A stretch of 45,854 nt of DNA from Acidiphilium sp. PA (GCF_026191915.1 NZ_JAIMBY010000023.1:1-45854); one strand, 5' to 3'; positions 26,257 through 35,378 are shown, counted from the stretch's first letter. A program made the numbers and translations. Notes: generated by a model from the sequence alone, not told the origin.

Positions 26257-26597
26257 CAGATCAGCGCCCCGCCGGAGAAGCTGAAGAAGGACAGGAAGAA
26301 GCTCGACGCGGCGAAGGCGATCGACAGGCCGAAGACGATCTGGATCAGGCGGCGGAATCCGCCGGAGGTGTCGCCGAAGGCGAGCGTCAGGCCGGTCACG
26401 GTGATGATGATTACCGAGATGATCTTGGCGACCGGCCCCTGCACCGACTCCAGGATCGAGTTGAGCGGCGTCTCCCACGGCATGGAGGAGCCGGAGGCAT
26501 AGGCGGCGGGCGCAAACGCCAACGAGAACGCCACCAGCGCAGCGAAGTCGGCCAGGCGTCGGCGCGCACGCCGGGCGATGGCGGGAACACGGATCAT
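26256..26597 (-). CDS. trbC: Conjugative pilin TrbC (VirB2-like)
   Basis: A 113-residue precursor: positively charged N-terminus, signal segment 20-36 ending A-Y-A-S, then two membrane helices (V-A-K-I-I-S-V-I-I-I-T-V-T-G-L-T-L-A-F-G and I-V-F-G-L-S-I-A-F-A-A-S) joined by a short G-D-T-S-G-G-F-R loop. This is the pilin fold. In RP4 the TraF peptidase cyclises TrbC; a traF gene is present at 34767-35378. Start overlaps the trbB stop by 4 nt. Confidence 0.92.
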   Translation of the reverse strand: MIRVPAIARRARRRLADFAALVAFSLAFAPAAYASGSSMPWETPLNSILESVQGPVAKIISVIIITVTGLTLAFGDTSGGFRRLIQIVFGLSIAFAASSFFLSFFSFSGGALI

Positions 26598-27598
26598 GGT
26601 TGATCTCCGGGAAGGCCGCCCGCCCCGGCGGACTGGACACGGTAGTCGCCGGTGGCGGGGTCGAGACCGGCGACGGTGGCGAGTTCGGCCAGGCGGCGTT
26701 CCGTGCCGCGGCCGCGCAGGACCGCGACGAGATCGATCGTTTCGGCGATCAGCGCGCGCGGGACCGTGACGACGGCCTCCTGGATGAGCTGCTCGAGGCG
26801 ACGAAGCGCGCCGAGCGAGGTACCGGCATGAATGGTGCCGATACCGCCGGGATGGCCGGTGCCCCAGGCCTTCAGAAGATCGAGCGCTTCAGCGCCGCGC
26901 ACCTCGCCGATGGGGATGCGATCCGGGCGCAGCCGCAGCGAGGACCGGACGAGGTCGGACAGCGAGGCGACGCCGTCCTTGGTGCGCATGGCGACGAGGT
27001 TCGGCGCGCGGCACTGAAGCTCGCGGGTATCCTCGATGAGCACCACGCGGTCGCTCGTGCCGGCGATCTCGGCGAGTAGCGCATTCGTGAGCGTGGTCTT
27101 GCCGGTGCCGGTGCCGCCGGCGACGAGGATATTTTTGCGGGCGGCGACGGCCGCGCGCAGCGAAGCCGCTTGCCCTGCGGTCATCGTGCCAGAGGCGACG
27201 TAATCATCGAGTGTGAAGACAGCGACGGCGGGCTTTCGGATGGCGAAGGCTGGCGCCGTGACAACGGGCGGCAACAGTCCCTCGAACCGCTCTCCCGTCT
27301 CGGGGAGTTCTGCAGAGACGCGCGGGCGCTCCGCGTGGACCTCGGCGCCGACATGGTGCGCCACCAGGCGCACGATCCGCTCGCCGTCGGCGGCGGACAG
27401 GGTGCGGCCGGTATCCTCCAGACCGCCCGAGAGCCGATCGATCCAGAGCCGGCCGTCGGGGTTCAGCATCACTTCGACGATCGAAGGGTCTTCGAGGAAG
27501 GCTGCGATAGCCGGCCCGAGCGCGGTGCGCAGCATGCGCGCGCCGCGCGAGAAGGCCTCGGAATGCAGCGGAACGGCCGTCACATACGCCCCCGTCAT
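26594..27598 (-). CDS. trbB: Conjugal transfer ATPase TrbB (VirB11-like)
   Basis: A 334-residue hexameric ATPase. Walker A is G-G-T-G-T-G-K-T-T at about 161-169, the Asp box D-T-R-E-L-Q is near 190, Walker B-like [14 protein letters not shown] near 230 and the His box [12 protein letters not shown] near 250. It supplies energy at the cytosolic face of the channel. First gene of the trb operon. ATG 27598 is chosen; an in-frame GTG at 27616 is possible and neither has a good ribosome site. Confidence 0.93.
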   Translation of the reverse strand: MTGAYVTAVPLHSEAFSRGARMLRTALGPAIAAFLEDPSIVEVMLNPDGRLWIDRLSGGLEDTGRTLSAADGERIVRLVAHHVGAEVHAERPRVSAELPETGERFEGLLPPVVTAPAFAIRKPAVAVFTLDDYVASGTMTAGQAASLRAAVAARKNILVAGGTGTGKTTLTNALLAEIAGTSDRVVLIEDTRELQCRAPNLVAMRTKDGVASLSDLVRSSLRLRPDRIPIGEVRGAEALDLLKAWGTGHPGGIGTIHAGTSLGALRRLEQLIQEAVVTVPRALIAETIDLVAVLRGRGTERRLAELATVAGLDPATGDYRVQSAGAGGLPGDQP

Positions 27599-27664
27599 GG
27601 GCCGATCGCGATACACGACCGGCGACGGGGTCGATTAGAAAAGGCAGGAAATAGGGCGGCTCAA

Positions 27665-27716
27665 CAAGTATTTCACAGTTGTAGCGGTGCGGCGTAACGC
27701 AGAGAAAAAATACTTG
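27665..27716. promoter_or_regulatory. Inverted repeat upstream of trbB
   Basis: Perfect 9-bp arms CAAGTATTT (27665-27673) and AAATACTTG (27708-27716), 34 nt apart, in the 126-bp gap between the RHH regulator gene and trbB. The arms are AT-rich within GC-rich surroundings. Separation of about four helical turns fits two bound dimers looping or cooperating, and the adjacent CopG-type protein is the obvious candidate binder. The trb promoter should lie here. Confidence 0.5.
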
Positions 27717-27724
27717 CCTCAGCG

Positions 27725-28186
27725 TTATTCGACCGCATCCGGGAAATCGTGGTCCGTGTCCTTTTTGCCTGACGCCGAATCGGACCGAATGAGGTCCGTC
27801 GGAATTTCGTCCCTGAGCGTACGGCCCTGGTTCAGCCGCCGGCCCAACGCCTCGATGAATCCCTCATAGCGCTCGCGTCCCTTGCCCTGCGCGGTTTCCT
27901 GCGCATCCGATGGTAAGGGCGGCGTGATGGTCAGCCAGAAGCGGATGAAGAGCGCGAGGGCTTCGGTCGACAGACCGCTGTCGCGCTCAAGCCGCTGCAC
28001 CTGGCGCGTCAGGCGGTCGAGCCGTCGCGCGAACGCCGCTTCCAGGCGATCGGCGCCATCCGGCGAGAGAAATGAGGCCACGGCCGCCTCGACGATCGCC
28101 GACCGGGTGAGGCGTCGGCGGGTTGCGAGATCGTTGATCTGGGCGATCATCTCTACAGGCAGCGAAAGATTGAGCCGGTCTCGCAT
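27725..28186 (-). CDS. CopG-type ribbon-helix-helix protein
   Basis: A 153-residue protein with an N-terminal ribbon-helix-helix: strand R-L-N-L-S-L-P-V-E-M, helix I-A-Q-I-N-D-L-A-T-R-R-R-L-T-R-S, then A-I-V-E-A-A-V-A-S-F-L. The C-terminal 100 residues are helical and charged with a short hydrophobic stretch (L-A-L-F-I-R-F-W-L-T-I). It begins 8 bp after traG and precedes trbB, the position held by a CopG regulator in Tn4371-like elements. It probably represses transfer genes or assists the relaxosome. Confidence 0.75.
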   Translation of the reverse strand: MRDRLNLSLPVEMIAQINDLATRRRLTRSAIVEAAVASFLSPDGADRLEAAFARRLDRLTRQVQRLERDSGLSTEALALFIRFWLTITPPLPSDAQETAQGKGRERYEGFIEALGRRLNQGRTLRDEIPTDLIRSDSASGKKDTDHDFPDAVE

Positions 28187-28194
28187 GGCCTCGC

Positions 28195-30174
28195 CTACAT
28201 GCCGAGACGGTCGCCAGGATCGAGCGCGGTCTGACGTACGGCGCCGCGCTGGCGCTGGCGCAAAGCTTCCTGCTGACGCGCGGCGTCATCCGGCGTGTCG
28301 TCAACGACGTCGAATTCACGGCGCTCGCGGCGTGGTGGTGTCGTCTCCTTCGCGACGGACACGTGATCCGGCAGTTCCGGCTCGCGCCGCAGGCCGCCAT
28401 TGGCTTCGTCCTCCGCTTTCAACGCGGCCATGAGCACGGCCGACGGGGGACGGATTGGCAGTGACGACCAATCGTCCGGCCTCGGCGCATGGTCCGTTAT
28501 CGTGGGTGGCTCAAGCACCCGCTCGGCGAAACGGCGGTCTTCGTAGTAGCGCGCCTTCTTCGCCCGGATCGGATGCAGGCCGGAGACCATGACGATCTCG
28601 TCGGAGGGCGGAAGCTGCATGATTTCGCCCGGCGTCAGCAGCGGACGGGCGGTTTCGGAACGCGAGACCATCAGATGACCGAGCCAGGGCGAGAGCCGGT
28701 GGCCGGCGTAGTTCTTCATGGCCTTCATCTCGGTCGCCATGCCGAGGGCATCGCTCACCCGCTTCGCGGTTCGCTCGTCATTGGTCGCGAACGATACGCG
28801 CACATGGCAGTTGTCGAGGATGGCGTTGTTGGCGCCATAAGCCTTCTCGATCTGGTTCAGCGACTGGGCGATCAGGAAGCTCTTGAGCCCATATCCGGCC
28901 ATGAAGGCGAGCGCGCTCTCGAAGAAATCGAGCCGGCCGAGCGCCGGGAATTCGTCGAGCATCAGGAGCATGCGTTGTCGCCGGTTCTTCGGATGAAGCT
29001 CCTCGGTGAGCCGCCGGCCGATCTGGTTGAGCACCAGGCGGATGAGCGGTTTGGTGCGGCTGATGTCCGACGGCGGCACCACGAGATAGAGCGTGGCGGG
29101 CCGCGTGTCCGAGACCAGGTCGGCGATCCGCCAGTCGCACTGGCGTGTGACCTGGGCGACGACCGGATCGCGGTAGAGGCCGAGGAACGACATGGCCGTC
29201 GACAGCACGCCGGAGCGCTCATTGTCCGATTTGTTGAGCAATTCCCGCGCGGCCGAGGCGACGACCGGATGCGGCCCGGCTTCGCCCAGATGTGGGGTCG
29301 TCATCATTACCCGCAGGGTCGCTTCGATCGGACGCTTCGGATCCGAGAGAAAGGCGGCGACGCCGGCGAGCGTCTTGTCCGCTTCCGCGTAAAGGACGTG
29401 CAGAATGGCGCCGACCAGCAGCGAGTGGCTGGTCTTTTCCCAATGGTTGCGGCGTTCTAGCGAGCCTTCGGGATCGACCAGAACGTCGGCGACATTCTGG
29501 ACGTCGCGCACCTCCCACTCGCCCTTGCGGACTTCGAGCAGGGGATTGTAGGCGGCGGAGTCCCGGTTGGTCGGATCAAACAATAGCACTCGGCCGAAGC
29601 GCGCGCGAAAGCCGGCGGTGAGCTGCCAGTTCTCGCCCTTGATGTCGTGGACGATGGCGCTGCCGGGCCAGGTCAGGAGCGTTGGCACCACCAGGCCAAC
29701 GCCCTTGCCGCTCCGGGTCGGTGCGAAGCACAGCACATGCTCGGGGCCGTCATGGCGGAGATAGGACCGCTCATAGCGGCCGAGGACCGCGCCGTCCGGC
29801 GCGAGCAGTCCGGCGGAGATCATTTCGTCCGCGCGCGCCCAGCGGGCGGACCCATAGGTCTCGGCGTTCTTGGCCTCGCGGGCGCGCCAGACCGACATGC
29901 CGATCGCGACCACGGCCGAGATGAGGCCGCCGGAAGCCGCGATGTAGGCGCCCTCGATGAAGATCTGTGGCGCGTAGGCGTCGTAGGCGAACCACCACCA
30001 GAAGAACGCCGGCGGCAGGTAAATCGGGAAACGCAGTATGTCGAACCAGGGCCGTCCCAGTTCGGGCTGGAAGCCGAGCCGCCAGGCCGTCCATTCGGTC
30101 GCGGTCCACATCGTCACCAGCACGATGGCGAAGACGACGATGACCTGGCCCCAGAGAATCTTGGTCGCGGACAC
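28195..30174 (-). CDS. traG: Type IV coupling protein TraG (VirD4-like)
   Basis: A 659-residue inner-membrane ATPase that brings the relaxase-DNA complex to the trb channel. Membrane helices lie at about 8-25 and 45-95. Walker A is A-P-T-R-S-G-K-G-V-G near 155 and Walker B M-L-L-M-L-D-E-F-P-A-L-G near 400. GTG 30174 is chosen because AAGGAGAGG precedes it by 8 nt and the protein then begins S-A-T-K-I-L-W-G-Q-V as in relatives. An in-frame start 18 codons upstream lacks a ribosome site. The C-terminal 90 residues are charged and variable. Confidence 0.93.
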   Translation of the reverse strand: MSATKILWGQVIVVFAIVLVTMWTATEWTAWRLGFQPELGRPWFDILRFPIYLPPAFFWWWFAYDAYAPQIFIEGAYIAASGGLISAVVAIGMSVWRAREAKNAETYGSARWARADEMISAGLLAPDGAVLGRYERSYLRHDGPEHVLCFAPTRSGKGVGLVVPTLLTWPGSAIVHDIKGENWQLTAGFRARFGRVLLFDPTNRDSAAYNPLLEVRKGEWEVRDVQNVADVLVDPEGSLERRNHWEKTSHSLLVGAILHVLYAEADKTLAGVAAFLSDPKRPIEATLRVMMTTPHLGEAGPHPVVASAARELLNKSDNERSGVLSTAMSFLGLYRDPVVAQVTRQCDWRIADLVSDTRPATLYLVVPPSDISRTKPLIRLVLNQIGRRLTEELHPKNRRQRMLLMLDEFPALGRLDFFESALAFMAGYGLKSFLIAQSLNQIEKAYGANNAILDNCHVRVSFATNDERTAKRVSDALGMATEMKAMKNYAGHRLSPWLGHLMVSRSETARPLLTPGEIMQLPPSDEIVMVSGLHPIRAKKARYYEDRRFAERVLEPPTITDHAPRPDDWSSLPIRPPSAVLMAALKAEDEANGGLRREPELPDHVSVAKETTPPRRERREFDVVDDTPDDAARQQEALRQRQRGAVRQTALDPGDRLGM

Positions 30175-30347
30175 TGAACGCCTCTCCTTTCCCGGAGAGA
30201 CATCGGCGTCGGAGAAACGGCATCGCAAGCGCGATCCGCGGCGCTTCGCAGGCCGTCGCGTCGGAGCGAAAAACTATTTGAAGGGGCGTAGGTGGCCCAT
30301 GGCCACCCGCGCAGGCAGGGGCTCAGGAGCACTTGGCAGGACGCCAG

Positions 30348-30419
30348 CCTTCAATAAGCGCCCTTCCTTATTGAAGGATAAAGCCATATCATTCATTAAG
30401 GCTTGGGGCCTATTGAAGG
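30348..30419. promoter_or_regulatory. Predicted operator of the fic gene
   Basis: Perfect 11-bp inverted repeat CCTTCAATAAG (30348-30358) / CTTATTGAAGG (30367-30377) with an 8-nt spacer. A further half site, TATTGAAGG at 30411-30419, overlaps the ribosome binding site of fic. The element lies between divergent traG and fic. The Fic protein has a C-terminal winged helix, so autoregulation by occupancy of the palindrome plus half site is plausible. Confidence 0.65.
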
Positions 30420-30426
30420 ATCGCGC

Positions 30427-31602
30427 GTGGCGGACACGAAAAACCGGCGCCTCGGCGCCTATGTCGAGACGAGCACGGGGGGCGAGCGGGTGCGCGCCTA
30501 TGTGCCCGCCCCGCTGCCGCCGGACCCGCCGCTCGATCTGGCGCGCTTCATGCGACTTTACGAGCGGGCGATGGCCGCCGTCGGGCGGCTCGATGGCGTG
30601 GTGACGATCCTGCCGTCGACGCCCCTGTTTCTCTACATGTATGTCCGCAAGGAGGCCTTGCTGTCCTCGCAGATCGAGGGCACGCAATCCTCGCTTTCCG
30701 ACCTGCTGCTGTTCGAGAACGACGAAGCGCCGGCCGTCGCGCTCGACGACGTGACCGAGGTCTCGAACTATGTCGCGGCGGTCGAGCACGGCGTCTCGCG
30801 GATCCGCAACGGGTTTCCGCTGTCGCTGCGGCTGATCCGCGAGATGCACGCCATCCTGCTGAGGTCGGGGCGCGGCGCGGCGAAGCAGCCCAGCGAGTTC
30901 CGCCGCTCGCAGAACTGGATCGGCGGCACACGGCCCGGCAACGCCCTCTTCGTGCCCCCGCCGCCGAATCTGCTGGACGATTGCCTGGGCGCGCTGGAGC
31001 GCTTTTTCCACAGCGACGATCCGGCGCTGCCGCCGCTCATCCGGGCCGGCTTGGCCCACGTCCAGTTCGAGACGGTCCATCCCTTTCTCGACGGCAACGG
31101 GCGCCTCGGCCGGCTGCTCATCACCCTGATCCTGTGCGAGGCAGGCGTTCTGCGCGAGCCGATCCTCTACCTGAGCCTGTTCCTGAAATCCCACCGCGAC
31201 GACTATTACCGCCTGCTCCAGGAGGTCCGGCAAGCCGGGACCTGGGAGACCTGGATGGAGTTCTTCCTGACCGGGGTGGCCGAGACCGCCGAGCAGGCGG
31301 TCGCGACCACTCGCGAACTGATCGCCATGTTCGACGCCGATCGACAGAAGATCGCCGGCGTCGGCCGCGCCGCGCCATCCGCGCTGAGGGTCCATGAGCT
31401 GATGCAGGCCCATCCGATGGTCACCATCCCCACGGTGTCTTCGCGGCTCGGCGTTTCCTTCGCGACGGCCGGGGGCGCCCTGGAGAAGCTGGTCGGCGTC
31501 GGGGTGGTGCGGGAGACGACCGGACGCCGGCGCGGGCGGATCTACGCTTACACGGACTATCTGGCGTTGCTCGATCGCGGCACCGATCCATTGCCAGCCT
31601 GA
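30427..31602 (+). CDS. fic: Fic-domain AMP-transferase with C-terminal winged helix
   Basis: A 391-residue protein. The Fic active site is H-P-F-L-D-G-N-G-R-L-G-R from residue 218, matching HPFx(D/E)GNGRxxR exactly, so nucleotide transfer (usually AMP to a hydroxyl side chain) should be possible. An N-terminal inhibitory motif (S/T)xxxE(G/N) is present as S80-S-Q-I-E84-G85, which makes this a class II self-inhibited Fic. A Fic-N segment precedes it and a winged helix (residues about 315-385) follows. GTG 30427 is chosen for the AAGGA just upstream. It sits opposite to the ICE backbone between traG and relaxase, and its stop is 5 bp from the relaxase stop. Target unknown. Confidence 0.88.
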   Translation: MADTKNRRLGAYVETSTGGERVRAYVPAPLPPDPPLDLARFMRLYERAMAAVGRLDGVVTILPSTPLFLYMYVRKEALLSSQIEGTQSSLSDLLLFENDEAPAVALDDVTEVSNYVAAVEHGVSRIRNGFPLSLRLIREMHAILLRSGRGAAKQPSEFRRSQNWIGGTRPGNALFVPPPPNLLDDCLGALERFFHSDDPALPPLIRAGLAHVQFETVHPFLDGNGRLGRLLITLILCEAGVLREPILYLSLFLKSHRDDYYRLLQEVRQAGTWETWMEFFLTGVAETAEQAVATTRELIAMFDADRQKIAGVGRAAPSALRVHELMQAHPMVTIPTVSSRLGVSFATAGGALEKLVGVGVVRETTGRRRGRIYAYTDYLALLDRGTDPLPA

Positions 31603-31607
31603 ACAAG

Positions 31608-33371
31608 TCACAGACCAAGCCCGCGCTTTCGTCCGAGGCTCCATTCGATGCCGCCGTCGTCACGGGCGGCGCCCGCGACATGTTGACCAAGCTTCTTCTC
31701 GAGGATTGGCGACCAGGGCACGAGCTGGAAGCCCAGTCCGTCGTCGATCATGGCGAAGCGGCCCGACAACAGGGTGAGGCGCTGGCGATAAACGCCCATG
31801 ACAGGCTCGCCCACGCCGGCCGGCGCGGGACGCAAACCCGTCTCGGCCGAAAGCCGCGCGGCGGTCTCGTCCAGCTCACGCCGCCGTAAGGTGGCGAGCA
31901 GGTCCCGCCCAAAGGTAACGTGCTCGCCCTGGCGGCGTGCGAGACCATCCCGGATAAGGTGCTCGGTGCGCGCCTTCATCGCCTCACGAACCTCCCCGCC
32001 AAACCCACCCATGGCGAGCGGCATCGGCTGGCGCTCGACGAGACGGTGGTCGAGCCAGGTCGCCCCGCGCCCGCCCACCTGGGCGCCGAGGTCGAGATCC
32101 GATCGCGTGGCCAGCACCAGCGTCGGCCGGGGATCATCCTGGCCGCCGAAGCGACGGACCTCGACGATCCCGCCGATGGGCGGTGCGTGCTCGAGGGCAT
32201 CGATACCGCGGAAGCGGACGTGATGAGCGTGGCCGTCCGTGCCGTCGATCACGGCGTAGGCCTCGCCGGTCAGTTCATCATGCAGTCCCCTGTCGATCAG
32301 GCGGCCTATGATCGGCGCGTCCGACGGCTGGGCGTCGATGACGTAGTCGCCGACGCCTCGGTCCTGGCCCCGCTCGGCGAAGGCGCGGTGCATGGTCTTG
32401 ATGATGTCGCCGCGCGCGCCGAGGTCGCGCAGCGTCCGCTCCGCTTGAAGGTCGACCAGCCACTGGCCGGAACCGGCCGAGGCGGCGAGTCCCATCCGCT
32501 CCAGCTTCTGCAGCCGGCCGACCATCAGGCGTCTCAGCTCGGGGTCCCCAGGCCCGGCTTGCGCCGGGCGCAGGTCGACCAGGCCCGTCGCGTCGGTGGC
32601 GAAGCGAAGCTCGACGTCGAGCCGGGTCCAGCGGTCGGCGCCCACCTCACGTTCGAGCGCCGTGCGGATGGCGTGCTCCGGACGTGGACCAAGCTCGATC
32701 CCGACCAGCTCCTCGGCGCGCGAGCGCAGCCCGTGGCTGATATAGTCACGCGAAATGACGAGGTCGGCGCCGGCGTCATCGACACCGCGTACGAGCAGAT
32801 GGAAGTGCGGATTGTCGGTGTTCCAGTGATCGACCGCGATCCAGTCGAGCCTGGCGCCAAGGTCGCTCTCCATCTGTCGGACGAGATCGCGGGTGAAGGC
32901 CTTGAGGTCGGTCATCTCGCCGGCGTCCTCGGGCGAGACGATGAATCGGAAATGGTGCCGATCATCCTCGCACCGTTCGGCGAAAGCCCGATCGTCGGCG
33001 CGATCGCTGGCGGCGTCGAACATGACGCCCCGTTCGCCGTCGCGGTTCACGCCTTCGCGCTTCAGATAGGACAGGTGTGCCGACAGCGGCGCCGAACGAA
33101 AGGTCCGGCCCCGGTGACGCACGACGCGCGCCTTGACGACGACGCGCCGGGTTGGGCTGAAGAGGCGGCCGCGGCTGAAGGCGGCCCGGCCGCGCCCAAA
33201 GCTGGAACGGCCCGGCATGTGGGCTCGCCCCGAGTTCGCCGATCGCTGGATGGCCGGCCCCGCTTTCCGGGCCGCTTTCAGGACCTGGGCGACGAAGCTC
33301 TTCGGCTTGGGCGCCTTCGTCGCGCGCGGGCGGCCAGGCCGGACCCGGAACTCATTCTCGCCCCCACTCAT
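31608..33371 (-). CDS. rlxS: Relaxase with DUF3363 domain (VirD2/RlxS type)
   Basis: A 587-residue protein that would nick the element at oriT and pilot it into the recipient. After a basic Arg/Lys-rich N-terminus, H-L-S-Y-L-K-R-E-G-V (Y102) is the likely catalytic tyrosine region. The histidine motif D-H182-W-N-T-D-N-P-H189-F-H191 is the metal-binding triad. The C-terminal half is DUF3363, typical of alphaproteobacterial trb-type ICEs. ATG 33371 is chosen because the basic N-terminus M-S-G-G-E-N-E-F is conserved in relatives; the frame extends 41 codons upstream. Confidence 0.88.
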   Translation of the reverse strand: MSGGENEFRVRPGRPRATKAPKPKSFVAQVLKAARKAGPAIQRSANSGRAHMPGRSSFGRGRAAFSRGRLFSPTRRVVVKARVVRHRGRTFRSAPLSAHLSYLKREGVNRDGERGVMFDAASDRADDRAFAERCEDDRHHFRFIVSPEDAGEMTDLKAFTRDLVRQMESDLGARLDWIAVDHWNTDNPHFHLLVRGVDDAGADLVISRDYISHGLRSRAEELVGIELGPRPEHAIRTALEREVGADRWTRLDVELRFATDATGLVDLRPAQAGPGDPELRRLMVGRLQKLERMGLAASAGSGQWLVDLQAERTLRDLGARGDIIKTMHRAFAERGQDRGVGDYVIDAQPSDAPIIGRLIDRGLHDELTGEAYAVIDGTDGHAHHVRFRGIDALEHAPPIGGIVEVRRFGGQDDPRPTLVLATRSDLDLGAQVGGRGATWLDHRLVERQPMPLAMGGFGGEVREAMKARTEHLIRDGLARRQGEHVTFGRDLLATLRRRELDETAARLSAETGLRPAPAGVGEPVMGVYRQRLTLLSGRFAMIDDGLGFQLVPWSPILEKKLGQHVAGAARDDGGIEWSLGRKRGLGL

Positions 33372-33741
33372 CCTGCGCCGCCACTCGGATAGAAAGCGGC
33401 GCGCGAACGGCAGTGTGCAGGCCGAAGCCCTGAAATCATTGGGAATAATCGCGCAACCTGCCACCGACCGACCGGCCTGCCCGCCAAAAGACAAGCCGCG
33501 ACAGTGGCTTGGATGCCGGCGTGGCAGGGGCTTTTAACTTGCCCTCTGTCGGTCGGTTCCTGCACGCCTCCCCTGTTCGCCCCTCCTCCTTCTCGGAAGT
33601 GCGCCTCGCTGCGCTTGCCTGCGAACTCGCATCCAGGGGCCTCGACGTGTCCTCGGAAGGCGCCGGACACCGTCGCAACGCGAAGGGAAACGCCAGCCGA
33701 CCGAGGCAACGCCGCGATATGGCCCCAAGGCGGCGTCGCCG
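33372..33741. other. 370-bp gap upstream of the relaxase; candidate oriT region
   Basis: No credible gene is seen here. It is bounded by the relaxase start and the lytic transglycosylase stop. It contains an imperfectly self-complementary segment with GTGTCC (33647-33652) and GGACAC (33665-33670) arms and scattered short repeats. Origins of transfer often lie next to relaxase genes, so this is the best candidate in the window, but I see no nick-site motif I can match with certainty. Confidence 0.3.
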
Positions 33742-34458
33742 TCATCGCTTGGGCTCCGCCGCAGAAACCGTGACGAACAGGCCGGCGGATTGCGGCGCCA
33801 TGGCAGAGAGATCGTGCACGGCGACGACAGCCGGCGTGTCGCTCGGCGGCGGCTTGGCTGACGCGCGATCGGCAGGTTCGGCGTTTGCGGACCGCGTGAT
33901 GAAGAGCGGCGCCTGCGTCCAGGATGAGGGATCGGCTGCCGCCAAGAGGACAGGCCCATCGATCGCCTCGCCTCCCACAAAAGGGACGAGCGCCGCGACA
34001 TAGGCGACGGTTTCCGCCGGCAGTGGGCGGCGCCGGTCGCGATAGTCCTCGTAGCGGCCAGGCCCGGCATTGTAGGCCGCAAGAAAGCCCGGCGATCCGT
34101 AGCGATCGTGCATCTCGCGCAGAAAGGCGGCGCCCGCGAGGACGTTGTCGTGCGCATCGAAGGGGTCACGCCCGAAGCCGTAGCGGGCGCGCAGCGCCGC
34201 CCAGGTCTCGGGCATGATCTGCATCAGGCCCATCGCGCCGGTAGAGGAGACGGCGCGCCGGTCGCCGCGGCTTTCGACGCGCATGACGGCGCGTATCCAC
34301 GCCGCCGGAATGCCGAAGCGTTGCGCGGCCTCGGTGATGAAGGCGGCGTAGGGATCGATGGCGGCCCGCACCGCCGGCGACGCCGCCTGTGCGTGGACGG
34401 CGGCGGCCGGCAGGCCGAGCGCCGTCACGCCGGCGAGCAGAAAAAGCGCGCGCCGCAC
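33742..34458 (-). CDS. Lytic transglycosylase of the transfer apparatus
   Basis: A 238-residue exported protein: signal peptide 1-24 (A-V-H-A-Q-A), then the SLT goose-lysozyme fold with catalytic E62 in V-M-R-V-E-S-R-G-D, S-T-G-A-M-G-L-M-Q-I-M-P-E-T-W and A-A-Y-N-A-G-P-G-R-Y. It cleaves peptidoglycan locally to allow pilus or channel assembly. The last 70 residues are a Pro/Ala-rich tail. It is 4 bp downstream of DUF736 and so the last gene of the repA-parA operon. Confidence 0.9.
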   Translation of the reverse strand: MRRALFLLAGVTALGLPAAAVHAQAASPAVRAAIDPYAAFITEAAQRFGIPAAWIRAVMRVESRGDRRAVSSTGAMGLMQIMPETWAALRARYGFGRDPFDAHDNVLAGAAFLREMHDRYGSPGFLAAYNAGPGRYEDYRDRRRPLPAETVAYVAALVPFVGGEAIDGPVLLAAADPSSWTQAPLFITRSANAEPADRASAKPPPSDTPAVVAVHDLSAMAPQSAGLFVTVSAAEPKR

Positions 34459-34462
34459 GCGC

Positions 34463-34798
34463 TCAATCCCGCTCGCTGCGCTTGGGCGGACGGTTCCAGT
34501 TCAGCACCCAGGTGGCGTGGTCGTCGGTGGAGCGGAAAAGATTGGCGCGGATCGGCTGCGCCAGCGCCGGATCGTCGATGAGCAATGATACGTATTCGCC
34601 GGCCTTCTCGCCGGTGCGCGTCCAGCCCGCGCCGATCTCTGGGCCTTCGCCGTCGCCGAAGTGGACGCGATAGTCGGGCGCATTCTCGGCATCGGAGGAT
34701 TCGGCCGGAACGAGGGAAAGGTCTCCGGTGAAGAAGAGCGTCTGAATGCGTCCGGTGAAGCCGGATTTATCGCGCGTGAACTGACCGATTTGCGCCAT
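34463..34798 (-). CDS. DUF736 protein (copy 1)
   Basis: A 111-residue protein beginning M-A-Q-I-G-Q-F-T-R-D-K-S-G-F-T-G-R-I-Q-T-L, the DUF736 opening, and closing with A-N-L-F-R-S-T-D-D-H-A-T-W-V-L-N-W-N-R. It is a compact all-beta protein found almost only in conjugative elements; its role is unknown. A diverged paralogue lies at 40202-40528. Its start overlaps the 3' end of traF by 32 bp, and 4 bp separate it from the transglycosylase. Confidence 0.85.
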   Translation of the reverse strand: MAQIGQFTRDKSGFTGRIQTLFFTGDLSLVPAESSDAENAPDYRVHFGDGEGPEIGAGWTRTGEKAGEYVSLLIDDPALAQPIRANLFRSTDDHATWVLNWNRPPKRSERD

Positions 34799-35378
34799 GG
34801 GAACCTCCTCTGTTGGCGGGTTGGAAAGCGGGTCGATCGGTGACGGCGCGCCACACGAAGCGGCCGTCGCCGGCCTCGTCGGTCCACAGCGGGACCGCGC
34901 GGGCGATGATCGAGGTGATGGGGAATGGCCCGAAATAGCGACCGTCGAGACTGTCCGGGACGGTCGGATTCATCAGGAAGACTTCGCCCGAGGACAGCGT
35001 ATGGCAGCCGCTCCAGCGCGGCAGCGGGCGACCGAGATGGTCGCGGTCGCGCGCTAGGCCCACCGCGATCTGATCGATGGTGATCGCGTCGCCGGCGCGG
35101 CAGACGGTCTGTCCGGCGACGGCCATGACGTGCTTCAGCAATGGCACGCCCTTGGGCAGAAACCCGCCATCGGCAAGGTAGCGGGCGATCGGCCCGGGCG
35201 GTCGCACAGCGACCAGTTCGAGCGCGTGCAGGGGTCCGGCCGGCTGCAACGCGTACAGCCCGGTGGGCGTGCTTGCCGTGGCGTTCCAGATCAGCCGGGG
35301 TGCGGGATGGCAGAACGCCAGAGCGCCCACGCCCACCATGGCGACGCACGTCGTCATGACGTAGCCGAAGCGGGTCAT
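34767..35378 (-). CDS. traF: TraF pilin-processing peptidase (S26 family)
   Basis: A 203-residue protein with one N-terminal membrane helix (about 8-24) and the S26 fold outside. The catalytic serine is S36 in T-A-S-T-P-T-G-L-Y and the lysine K82 in P-L-L-K-H-V-M-A. M-N-P-T-V-P-D-S-L-D-G-R-Y-F-G is the conserved C-block. In RP4 this enzyme trims and cyclises the TrbC pilin. Start overlaps the DUF2840 gene by 4 nt. The extra C-terminal 25 residues overlap the DUF736 gene in another frame. Confidence 0.9.
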   Translation of the reverse strand: MTRFGYVMTTCVAMVGVGALAFCHPAPRLIWNATASTPTGLYALQPAGPLHALELVAVRPPGPIARYLADGGFLPKGVPLLKHVMAVAGQTVCRAGDAITIDQIAVGLARDRDHLGRPLPRWSGCHTLSSGEVFLMNPTVPDSLDGRYFGPFPITSIIARAVPLWTDEAGDGRFVWRAVTDRPAFQPANRGGSHGANRSVHAR

